A DNA stretch of 12,892 bases. Source: Oscillospiraceae bacterium. GTDB taxonomy: Bacteria > Bacillota > Clostridia > Oscillospirales > Acutalibacteraceae. The translations under genes and the position numbers were made by a program. The DNA lies in NCBI GenBank assembly GCA_003517915.1, contig DOZQ01000184.1, forward strand, positions 2,199-15,090. The letters run 5' to 3'. Each line of letters begins with the position of its first letter. Within the stretch, counting starts at the first letter, position 1. Below the pieces are notes generated by a model, which ran no database searches, was not told the DNA's origin, and was given only the letters and a program-made list of their open reading frames with translations. Positions 5,977 to 12,873 of the stretch are shown here, piece after piece.

Positions 5977-7766
5977 TTTTCTCCGCCCCCAATCGCACCA
6001 AACGCGCAGACATTTTTACATAGTCCGCAGCCCGTGCAAAGCGCCTGGTCAATAAAGGCCTTTTTCCCGCGCATTGAAATCGCCGGACAGCCGAGCTGTC
6101 TTATACAAGCCTTACATCCCGTACAGCGCTCTTCATCTACACAGCAGGCGGATCCGCCCTTGCTTACAGCAATGCACGGCCCTTCAAAAAGCAGCACGCG
6201 CACACCCTTTTCATCTAAAACGCTTTTCACTGCTTTTATACACGTATTCAGATCAAATGCGTCGGCACGGACTATTTTAGAAACACCCGCCGCTTTTACC
6301 AGCTCGTAAATGCTCACCTTTTCGGCGGCGCTGCCGTCCGCCGAAATACCCATGCCGGGATGCGGCTGGTTACCGGTCATTGCCGTAGTCGAATTATCCA
6401 AAATAACGATAATCACATCCGACCGGTTATAAACCGCGTTGATAAGCCCCGGGATTCCGGTATGAAAAAAGGTGGAATCCCCGATAAACGCAAAATTCAG
6501 CGTATCCAGCTCAATGCGGTTAAGCCCCTGCGCCACCGTGATACCCGCGCCCATGCAAAGGCAGGTATCCACCATGTCAAGCGGCATAGCGTTGCCCAGC
6601 GTATAACAGCCTATATCGCCGGAATAAACCGCTTTTTTACCCTTTGTCGCCTGCTTTACCGCGTAAAACGAGCCTCGGTGCGGACAGCCGGCGCAAAGCA
6701 CCGGCGGACGCACCGGAAGCTTTGGCAGCGGCTTTTCCTCCTGCGGCTGCGGCAACGCTTCGCCAAAAAACGCGCGTACGCTTTTCGATACCTCATCCAC
6801 GGTATTTTCTCCCGCGCAGGGCATATCGCGTGACAGCTTGCCGCGTATTTTTACGTTCAGACGGTGAATGCCGCAGAGAAAGATAAGCTCCCGTTCAATC
6901 ACCGGATCCAGCTCTTCGGCAACCAGCACCTCGTCTAGATCTTTTAAAAACTCCAGTGCCAATTTCCCGGGAAATGGAACCGTCGCGATTTTAAGCAGCT
7001 TATATTCAGATGCAACCTCACCCAGCGCCTCTTTTACATAGGTATAGCTGACGCCGCCTGTCGCAATCCCCTTATTTCCGGTTCCTGTGAGATTATTAAA
7101 CCGGTAAGAGGAAAACTCATCGGCCAGTTCTCTTAGAGACACTTCAATTTTAATGTGGTTTGTATAGGTAAGCCTTGGAAAAATCACCCACCGACCCGAA
7201 TCCTTTTTGAACCCCTCCGGCGGTGTTCTCGGCAAATCCGGGAGGATTTCCACCGACGCGTAGCTGTGGCATACCCTTGTAGTCGGACGCAAAATAACCG
7301 GACGCCCGATTTTTTCCGAATATTCGAACGCGTCCGAGGTCATCAGATACGCCTCCTCAGGCGTGGAAGGGTCGAAAACCGGGATTTTGGAAAAAATCCC
7401 GAAATGTCTTGTGTCCTGCTCGGTTTGGGAAGAAATCGGCCCGGGATCATCCGCAACTGCTAAAACCATGCCGCCCTTTATACCCACATAGCCAAGGCTC
7501 ATAAGCGGGTCGGACGCCACATTCAGGCCCACCTGTTTCATGGTAACCATCACCCGCGCGCCTGCGTAAGCGGCTCCCGCCGCAACTTCAAGCGCGGATT
7601 TTTCATTGACCGACCATTCGACATAAATCCGGCTATCCTTTTGCTTTGCCACCGTCTCCAGTATCTCGGTGGAGGGCGTGCCGGGGTAACCGGTCACGAC
7701 CGAAACCCCAGCGCGAAGCGCGCCAAGCGCGATTGCTTCGTTACCCATAAGCAGTTTTTTCTCCAT
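5970..7766 (-). CDS. iorA: indolepyruvate:ferredoxin oxidoreductase, alpha subunit
   Basis: Large TPP- and Fe-S-containing subunit (598 residues, full length). Domains in order: the pyrimidine-binding PFOR-alpha-like region with GYPGTPSTEI (26-35) and WSVNEKSALE (51-60); a transketolase C-like middle; the conserved CAGCPHRGSFYA (358-369) and GDIGCYTLG (383-391); the TPP/Mg site GDSTFFHTG (429-437) through LDNSTTAMTGNQPHPG (456-471); and a C-terminal two-cluster ferredoxin domain with C548-x2-C551-x2-C554-x5-C560 and C577-x2-C580-x2-C583-x3-C587. Start ATG at 7766 has AAGGG about 7 nt upstream and is 3 nt from the MFS stop, so it is co-transcribed from the T-box. The reaction is reversible given low-potential ferredoxin. 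The usual annotation is oxidative aromatic amino acid fermentation; the Trp T-box upstream argues for the reductive, biosynthetic direction here (inference). Confidence 0.96.
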   Translation of the reverse strand: MEKKLLMGNEAIALGALRAGVSVVTGYPGTPSTEILETVAKQKDSRIYVEWSVNEKSALEVAAGAAYAGARVMVTMKQVGLNVASDPLMSLGYVGIKGGMVLAVADDPGPISSQTEQDTRHFGIFSKIPVFDPSTPEEAYLMTSDAFEYSEKIGRPVILRPTTRVCHSYASVEILPDLPRTPPEGFKKDSGRWVIFPRLTYTNHIKIEVSLRELADEFSSYRFNNLTGTGNKGIATGGVSYTYVKEALGEVASEYKLLKIATVPFPGKLALEFLKDLDEVLVAEELDPVIERELIFLCGIHRLNVKIRGKLSRDMPCAGENTVDEVSKSVRAFFGEALPQPQEEKPLPKLPVRPPVLCAGCPHRGSFYAVKQATKGKKAVYSGDIGCYTLGNAMPLDMVDTCLCMGAGITVAQGLNRIELDTLNFAFIGDSTFFHTGIPGLINAVYNRSDVIIVILDNSTTAMTGNQPHPGMGISADGSAAEKVSIYELVKAAGVSKIVRADAFDLNTCIKAVKSVLDEKGVRVLLFEGPCIAVSKGGSACCVDEERCTGCKACIRQLGCPAISMRGKKAFIDQALCTGCGLCKNVCAFGAIGGGEKC

Positions 7767-7769
7767 ATT

Positions 7770-8969
7770 TTAACCCTTCGCTTTCGCTTGCTTTTTATTT
7801 GACAGCATAAGCAAAATGACCATAAGCGCACCGGCCGCCGCCAAAACTGTAAGCACGAAAAACTTCGCCGTCATATTTCCAACCAAACCGACGAGCATCG
7901 GGAAGAATAGTGCCGAAAGCGCGAACCCAACCATGACCGCACCGTAATTCGAACCGACGTTTTTAATCCCGAAATAATCGGCGGTGATAAGCGGATAAAT
8001 CCCCGAATAGCCGCCATAGCAAAACGCGATAACCGCGATGGCCGCCATAAACGGAATACCGCCCGCGTAGCAGAGCACCAGTGTGGAGACCATTGTCGCG
8101 AGCAGAATCGAGAGCGCTGCCCTTTCTCTGCCTATCTTATCCGAAAGCAACGGCACAAGCAACCGACCCAAAGCGTTGGCTACGCCCGTTACCATCACGA
8201 TGAGCGTTCCGACATCGGCAAGATTACGCTCCTCCGCAAAGGTTTTAAACGAAGGATTGAGGATGAAATAAGCCGCTGTACCCAGCATAAGTGACAGTGT
8301 AATATAATAAAACTGTTTTGTTTTTAAAATCTGCCCTGTGGTATACTGCTTTTTCTTCATAAGCAGCTCGGACGCGGGCGACGCCGCCTGCCCAGAATCG
8401 TCCGGAAGCTTTATAAAATAGAACAGTGCGACGACCACGACAAAAAACGCGGCGGCCAAAATTCTGAAGGTGTTTATTACCTCATAAGCTTTTATAAGAG
8501 CTTCTATCAGAGGCGCGAACAGCACGGTGGAAAATCCGAACGCGCAAACGCTGATGCCGGTCGCGAGTCCCCTTTTCTTCGGGAACCATTTCTGCGCGCA
8601 GGAAATAATCGCGTTATACGCCATGCCGACGCCGAATCCGCCTACAATGCCGTAGGTGATGTAAATAAGATACGCCGCGCCGGAGGGAATAAATGAGGTT
8701 GCCAGCATCCCGGCTGAGAGCAGCAGTCCCCCGGCCAGAACTATTTTGGATGTCCCGGTTTTAACCTGAAGCTTGCCGCCGATTAAAATGCCTAAAACAA
8801 AACAGCAAAGCATAAACGAGGAGGTAAGCTTAACATTTTCTATCCCCCATGAGAACCGCTCACTGACCGGTGTGACAAAAACGCTCCACACATAAATGAT
8901 ACCCAAAAAAAGCTGCAATATAGAACCCGTAACCAACACCAGAACTCCTCGATTTCCTGACTTTGACAT
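7770..8969 (-). CDS. MFS carrier, oxalate/formate antiporter (OFA)-like; candidate arylacetate or tryptophan transporter
   Basis: Major facilitator of 399 residues with about 12 hydrophobic segments and a short cytoplasmic Lys-rich tail. The N-terminus (LVTGSILQLFLGIIYVWSVF) is typical of the OFA family, whose members carry small carboxylates; GLATGISVCAFGFSTVLFAP and SDKIGRERA (the loop between helices) also fit MFS. I chose ATG at 8969, preceded by GAGAGGGG about 8 nt upstream. The same frame stays open to an ATG at 9116, but that upstream part is T-box leader and terminator RNA, so a 448-residue version is an artefact. First gene of the T-box operon, 3 nt before iorA. Given the Trp T-box and downstream IorAB-PaaK, the likely cargo is indole-3-acetate/arylacetate, or alternatively tryptophan. 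The sequence does not reveal the substrate. Confidence 0.85.
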   Translation of the reverse strand: MSKSGNRGVLVLVTGSILQLFLGIIYVWSVFVTPVSERFSWGIENVKLTSSFMLCCFVLGILIGGKLQVKTGTSKIVLAGGLLLSAGMLATSFIPSGAAYLIYITYGIVGGFGVGMAYNAIISCAQKWFPKKRGLATGISVCAFGFSTVLFAPLIEALIKAYEVINTFRILAAAFFVVVVALFYFIKLPDDSGQAASPASELLMKKKQYTTGQILKTKQFYYITLSLMLGTAAYFILNPSFKTFAEERNLADVGTLIVMVTGVANALGRLLVPLLSDKIGRERAALSILLATMVSTLVLCYAGGIPFMAAIAVIAFCYGGYSGIYPLITADYFGIKNVGSNYGAVMVGFALSALFFPMLVGLVGNMTAKFFVLTVLAAAGALMVILLMLSNKKQAKAKG

Positions 8970-8994
8970 GATTTCCGCCCCTCTCTTTTTGCTC

Positions 8995-9038
8995 AAAATA
9001 AAAACACCCATCCAAAACAGTAATGTTAAGGACGAGTG
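8995..9038 (-). terminator. T-box attenuator terminator
   Basis: Minus-strand stem CACTCGTCC / GGATGGGTG (9 bp, with G-U pairs) followed immediately by TTTTTATTTT (9004-8995). Its 5' arm is the same segment that closes the antiterminator helix, so the two structures are mutually exclusive. It ends 25 nt before the MFS start codon. Confidence 0.9.
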
Positions 9039-9290
9039 ATTAATAACCCGCGGTGCCACCTTAATTCGCAGAAAATCTGCCTTTTGCGGAATACCAGCAT
9101 ATTCCTCAGCCTTCACGCGGCCTCAACGTCATGGAATACTCGGCCGTAAATCCGGCCTTTGACCATGCCCTTGGCGGCCCATTTAACGCGTCGTCTCATA
9201 CAGGGATTTCAGCGCCCCCCGCTCTCTTTGATGCCGTATCGCGTTTTTACCTCCGCCTCGACGGTTTGGATGGATATCCTATTCGATTTG
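8995..9290 (-). promoter_or_regulatory. T-box leader (tRNA-Trp-responsive riboswitch)
   Basis: Minus-strand leader RNA. Stem I: GGCGG (9257-9253) pairs with CCGCC (9177-9173), and AACGCG (9245-9240) with CGCGTT (9190-9185). The intervening internal loop has AGGTA on the 5' side and AAATGG on the 3' side; the specifier is read as UGG (9181-9179), Trp, followed by a purine. The distal stem I carries the AGAGAG/GGGG...GCTGAAA...CCC pattern (about 9228-9203). A stem II-like hairpin (GGCCGGATTTACGGCC) and a stem III hairpin (GCAGATTTTCTGC) follow. The T-box is AAGGTGGCACCGCGGG (9062-9047) with bulge UGGC (9058-9055). In the antiterminator AAGG pairs with CCTT and GCGGG with CTCGT; this excludes the terminator at 9038-8995. 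UGGC matches the GCCA end of a G73 tRNA, which fits tRNA-Trp and not Met or Lys, the codons of the other registers. Confidence 0.93.
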
Positions 9291-9295
9291 GAAAA

Positions 9296-9324
9296 AGTAT
9301 AATACATATTTTTCAGTTTGTCAA
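9296..9324 (-). promoter_or_regulatory. strong sigma-A promoter of the T-box operon
   Basis: Minus-strand TTGACA (9324-9319), a 17-nt spacer, TATACT (9301-9296). The -35 is a perfect match and the -10 has one difference from consensus. The predicted transcription start is near 9289, just upstream of stem I. This constitutive-looking promoter fits control at the level of termination. Confidence 0.85.
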
Positions 9325-9544
9325 TAATTATATTTTGAATTGCCCACGCCTAAAAACACTTGGCACGGTGTTTCTGATCCCATGTCCCGCTCATATGGGA
9401 CGCTCCGCTCAAGAGTGGGTCATTATATACTATCCGCCTGAAGTTTTGTGCGATATACCTAGTTTTAACTCCATTTTTTTACTGGATGAATCAAATATCC
9501 ATAATAAAAACTCTTTTATCCATGTAAAATTCTCCTCAGAGGTA

Positions 9545-9556
9545 TATAATTATAAT
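9545..9556 (+). promoter_or_regulatory. tandem TATAAT -10-like elements, possible galactanase promoter
   Basis: Two adjacent perfect TATAAT hexamers on the plus strand. No clear -35 lies 16-18 nt upstream, so an activator-dependent promoter or chance in A/T-rich DNA are both possible. The resulting 5' UTR would be about 160 nt. Confidence 0.35.
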
Positions 9557-9594
9557 GTGTTTTGCGCTTTAGGTCTTGTTTTTTATTGTTTGAC

Positions 9595-9608
9595 ATAAAG
9601 CGCTATCA
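9595..9608 (+). promoter_or_regulatory. cre-like site (possible CcpA catabolite repression)
   Basis: ATAAAGCGCTATCA; on the other strand TGATAGCGCTTTAT matches 11 of 14 positions of the palindromic consensus TGAAAGCGCTTTCA. It sits downstream of the candidate -10 elements, where roadblock repression of a polysaccharide-degrading enzyme would be expected. A short match, not proof. Confidence 0.35.
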
Positions 9609-9709
9609 AACGCTCTTGCATAAGGTATGTTTTATGATAAGGAGGTGTGGTTTCGCCCGGCAAGAGACATCCAAACAAAAACAGAGATAGAAAAGGTTTA
9701 GAAAGGAAC

Positions 9710-9724
9710 ATGGAACATTTATGA
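9710..9724 (+). other. four-codon micro-ORF overlapping the galactanase start
   Basis: ATG GAA CAT TTA TGA: its TGA overlaps the galactanase ATG at 9721 as ATGA. The only reasonable Shine-Dalgarno, AAAGGA (9702-9707), has close spacing to this micro-ORF ATG (3-4 nt) and sits about 13 nt from the galactanase ATG. Translation may therefore be coupled. Alternatively the weak GGAA at 9712-9715 serves the galactanase directly. Confidence 0.3.
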
Positions 9725-12700
9725 AAAAGTTAGTCGCGATTCTTCTGGTTGTGTCATTTGTCATTTTCGCCGTACCATTTTCTAGCAGCGCTCTCAACGG
9801 CACAGCCGAATACACTCCGGCCGAAAGCAATATCTCGGGGAAATACTGGGTCTCGGCAGAGGCGGACAGCGGCGACGCCGCCGCCGCCATTGACGGCGAC
9901 TCGGCCACCGCGTGGGTTCCGATTTCCCTGCCCGCGGCTCTGACGGTCGATCTCGGAGGAACATACGACGCGGTTCGCAAGGTAAAAGTCATATTTGCGG
10001 ACAGCCTGTCGGTCAACAAGTATAAGCTTGAAGGATCGAATGACGGACAAACCTGGACCGTTCTTTCCGACCGGTCCGCCAACACCATCGCCGGCGGTAT
10101 CTTCACCGATATCTTCGCATTTGAGGGCCTTCGTTATGTCCGCCTGACCCTGACTGCCGGAGGTGCCGGAGTAGGCGAGCTTCAGGTCATCAACTATCTG
10201 CGCAAGGACATGGACAACGGCTCGGACGTTTCCGGTTTCACCACAACCGATACATATTACTACAATGTGAACAACGATCCTCCCGCGCCGGACGGAATCC
10301 GCGGCGGTTCTCTTACCCCTGACAGCATGGAAACCGGCAACAACTTCTTTGGCCTGACCAAAGACATGGGCTGGGATACCATACGCATGCGCATCTGGAA
10401 CGAGCCCAGAAGCGAAGGCAGTGACAGCAAAACAGCGGCAATCGGAAACGATCAGAATGTCACCACCAACTGCTCGCCGGCTTCTACCCTAACACAGGCC
10501 AAATACATTGCCGGTGCGGGGCAGAACGTCGCCATCGACTTCCACTATTCCGACAGCTGGTCCGACCCGCAGAATCAGCCCAAGCCCTACGCCTGGGCCG
10601 AGCTGCCATTTGACGAGCTTATTGAGGCCACCCACGACTTCACCTACGATATGATAAAGGATCTCATTGATCAGGGCACCACTCCGACTATCGTCGCTTT
10701 GGGCAACGAGATCACCAACGGCATGATGTGGGGCAGCGAATATGAGCTTGTCAATCCTTACGCCCATTTCCATAGTTACTGGAGAAGATACCTTCGCGAC
10801 AACCCGGACGCTCCCGAAGGCGGCGGCGTAAAATGGGTTAAATATGAAGAGGCAGGCGGAAATAAGAATTCCCCGGAATATGCGGAATTCATGGATTCGG
10901 TCGAAAACCTCGCCCTGCTTGTAGACGCCGGCAACCGCGCGATCCAAGAGCTCAACGAGGAATATGACCTCAACATCCTGACCGAAATGCACTTCGCGTT
11001 CAACGTGTTTGAGCAGCCTTCCACCGGCAAGGTCGCTATGGATCCGGACGAAGTCTTCGAAAAGGTCACCACCCTTGTGGGCGGACTTGCCGACAGCCTC
11101 ACCGCAAAAGCCGGCATGGTCGACCGCATCGGCGTTTCCTACTATCCCGACTGGCACGGCACCTACGATCAGGTACAAAGGAACGTTGTGGAGCTTTCCA
11201 AGATGCTGCCCGGCGTACTGTTCAACATCGCTGAATGCTCCCCGAAAGCCAGCGGCACTGTCACCGACTGGATGGCAGACCCCAACCATATCCCCGAAGG
11301 CAGCCCGGACGGAACCTCCTTCCGCTATACCGTCCAGTCGCAGGGCGACGACGGCATTGATATCATGAAGACCATCAACGACGTGCCGAACAACGTCGGC
11401 CAGGGCGTGTGGCCCTGGAACGGCTCCAGTGTTTATCAAGTCAGACCCGGCGGCGGCCGTACCGGTCCGGCCACTCTGCAAGCCTCCTTCAAATCCTGGA
11501 ACGACGCGTTTGCCAAAAACGTGCTCGAAAGCGATTTCGGCTTTGTAACCAAGATCGGCACCCCCATAACCCTTCCCGCCACGATCAAGAGCCTGGATGT
11601 CGCCACCGGCGCTATCACCAACGTTCCGGTCGTGTGGGACAGCTTTGACAATTCCGTGTTTACAAACGGCGGCAGCATCACCGTTTCTGGTACTGCCGAC
11701 GTCACCGTTCCGGAAGAGGGACGCGGCAAAGAGATGACCGCAGTCACCGCCACGCTCAAGGTTCTCACCCGCGTGGAAGAAAGTGACAAAAACCTCACTT
11801 TCTCCTCTGGCTGGGGCCTCCGCGCCCAGATCGGCAAATTCTCGGGACATCTCGCGAAGCAAGCCTCCAAGGTCGGCGAAAGCATGAGCTTTACCTTCGA
11901 GGGCGATTCCTTTGCCGTCATAGGCTACAGATCTTATTCTCAGGGCATGTTCGATATTTATGTCGACGGAGTTAAATCCGGCGAAACGGTCGACCTTTAT
12001 CAGCCTGTTGTTGACTCCTCGTTCCAGCAGACTGTCGCCTCAAGGGATGTTCCCTACGGCGTGCATACTGTCACGCTGGTGGTCACAGGCAGAAACGAAA
12101 GATCGATCGGCAGCAACGTATATGTCGACGCAATTGATCTCGGCGGTAAGTTTGTACAGTCCAGCCAATTGGTTGACGATCAGGTTATTGTACAAAGTGG
12201 CGATCCTATCGAAATTGATGTTTTGGCGAATGACCTTGTCACGGGAGACGTCTCAATAGATACTCCTCCGGCAAGCGGCGACGTTCAGGTTGTGAACAAT
12301 AAAATCACATTCACCCCGACCGAAATGAGCGTTAAGGATGATTCCTTCACCTACAAGGTAGGAAATGCAACAGCGACGGTGAAGTTGGTCTATGCCGACA
12401 CTATCCGCTATGAAGAGACATTCCAGACAGTCGTCAAGAATGGCAGCTGGCAGACATTCGGTTTAGACGCCTTTTCGGGCAAAAGCGCGCTGCGCTCGAG
12501 CGTAAAAGACGATACAATTACAGTGAAGTTCTACGGCACTGGAATTGATATCATCGGCTACAAGTCATGGTCCAGGGGTATTGTCGACATCACCGTAGGC
12601 GGTGTAACAACGCCGGTTGATACTTTTGACATGACCTACGACCAAACCTATGGTGAATCCATCTACAGCGTTTCCGGCCTTGCTCAGGGCGTCGAGCATA

Positions 12701-12786
12701 CTCTGACAATCAGGGTTACCGGCGACAGATTTTTCCTGGCCAGCGGCAACGCCATCGACATCGACGCGTTTGTAGTACACAAGTAA
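9721..12786 (+). CDS. secreted multidomain arabinogalactan endo-beta-1,4-galactanase (GH53)
   Basis: Predicted extracellular enzyme (1021 residues) cleaving beta-1,4-galactan side chains of pectin (type I arabinogalactan). Order: signal peptide, residues 1-24 (KK then a hydrophobic core, cut near SSSA); F5/8C/CBM32-like beta-sandwich, ~27-160 (AIDGDSATAWVP, SNDGQTWTVLSD, RYVRLTL); GH53 TIM barrel, ~168-597, with MGWDTIRMRIWNEPR, DFHYSDSWSDP, acid/base E330 in ALGNEITNG and nucleophile E505 in FNIAECSPKA; Ig-like Big_4-type domain, ~607-683; beta-sandwich module A, ~685-807; cadherin/Ig-like linker, ~815-890 (VLANDL, FTP, DSFTYKV); and module B, ~894-1019, homologous to A. The end of the barrel is divergent: WPWN (564-567) where typical GH53 has a YWEP-like motif. 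No sortase motif or SLH domain is seen, so it is probably released or bound through carbohydrate. Divergent from the T-box operon and functionally unrelated to it. Confidence 0.92.
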   Translation: MKKLVAILLVVSFVIFAVPFSSSALNGTAEYTPAESNISGKYWVSAEADSGDAAAAIDGDSATAWVPISLPAALTVDLGGTYDAVRKVKVIFADSLSVNKYKLEGSNDGQTWTVLSDRSANTIAGGIFTDIFAFEGLRYVRLTLTAGGAGVGELQVINYLRKDMDNGSDVSGFTTTDTYYYNVNNDPPAPDGIRGGSLTPDSMETGNNFFGLTKDMGWDTIRMRIWNEPRSEGSDSKTAAIGNDQNVTTNCSPASTLTQAKYIAGAGQNVAIDFHYSDSWSDPQNQPKPYAWAELPFDELIEATHDFTYDMIKDLIDQGTTPTIVALGNEITNGMMWGSEYELVNPYAHFHSYWRRYLRDNPDAPEGGGVKWVKYEEAGGNKNSPEYAEFMDSVENLALLVDAGNRAIQELNEEYDLNILTEMHFAFNVFEQPSTGKVAMDPDEVFEKVTTLVGGLADSLTAKAGMVDRIGVSYYPDWHGTYDQVQRNVVELSKMLPGVLFNIAECSPKASGTVTDWMADPNHIPEGSPDGTSFRYTVQSQGDDGIDIMKTINDVPNNVGQGVWPWNGSSVYQVRPGGGRTGPATLQASFKSWNDAFAKNVLESDFGFVTKIGTPITLPATIKSLDVATGAITNVPVVWDSFDNSVFTNGGSITVSGTADVTVPEEGRGKEMTAVTATLKVLTRVEESDKNLTFSSGWGLRAQIGKFSGHLAKQASKVGESMSFTFEGDSFAVIGYRSYSQGMFDIYVDGVKSGETVDLYQPVVDSSFQQTVASRDVPYGVHTVTLVVTGRNERSIGSNVYVDAIDLGGKFVQSSQLVDDQVIVQSGDPIEIDVLANDLVTGDVSIDTPPASGDVQVVNNKITFTPTEMSVKDDSFTYKVGNATATVKLVYADTIRYEETFQTVVKNGSWQTFGLDAFSGKSALRSSVKDDTITVKFYGTGIDIIGYKSWSRGIVDITVGGVTTPVDTFDMTYDQTYGESIYSVSGLAQGVEHTLTIRVTGDRFFLASGNAIDIDAFVVHK

Positions 12787-12845
12787 GAGCGGATTTTATA
12801 TCTGCCTATATACCTCCTGTTTTAAGATACTAAAACACAGCAAAA

Positions 12846-12873
12846 GAGCAGACCGGCTTATGCCGGCCTGCTC
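12846..12873 (+). terminator. hairpin terminator after the galactanase gene, possibly bidirectional
   Basis: GAGCAGACCGGC - TTAT - GCCGGCCTGCTC: a 12-position stem with one mismatch and a tetraloop, 60 nt after the stop. The plus-strand 3' flank has no T-run. The minus-strand flank reads TTTTGCTGTGTTTT, so it is better as a terminator for a convergent gene entering from the right, or works in both directions. Confidence 0.6.

Larger units (their letters stand above)
9325..9720 (+). other. divergent intergenic region and galactanase leader, no supported gene
   Basis: About 400 bases between the divergent T-box promoter and the galactanase gene. I see no ORF with both a credible start and a recognisable product. 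Contents: a GTCCC/GGGAC inverted repeat (9384-9401); two overlapping-range TATAAT -10-like hexamers (9545-9550 and 9551-9556) without a good -35; an 8-bp inverted repeat GCGCTTTA/TAAAGCGC (9564-9571 and 9596-9603), the second arm lying in a cre-like site; a TTGACA (9590-9595) with no good -10 at proper spacing; and a perfect AAGGAGGTG (9639-9647) not followed by a start codon at normal distance. Confidence 0.6.

Noticed and set aside
5970..7766. Interpretation of IorAB-PaaK as plain tryptophan fermentation
   Set aside because: Not excluded biochemically, but a T-box that opens when Trp is scarce and an AMP-forming ligase both argue against a catabolic role as the main function.
9384..9401. 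GTCCC...GGGAC inverted repeat as a terminator or operator
   Set aside because: Only 5 bp with no T-run on either side; too short to call.
9590..9595. TTGACA as the galactanase -35 box
   Set aside because: No acceptable -10 hexamer occurs 16-19 nt downstream (CTCTTG/TTGCAT region).
9131..9598. 155-residue plus-strand open frame opposite the T-box
   Set aside because: It is the antisense of the T-box leader and promoter, has no Shine-Dalgarno, and its composition is not protein-like.
10489..11862. 457-residue minus-strand open frame inside the galactanase gene
   Set aside because: It lies antisense to well-conserved GH53 sequence and no family is recognisable; a typical GC-skewed shadow frame.
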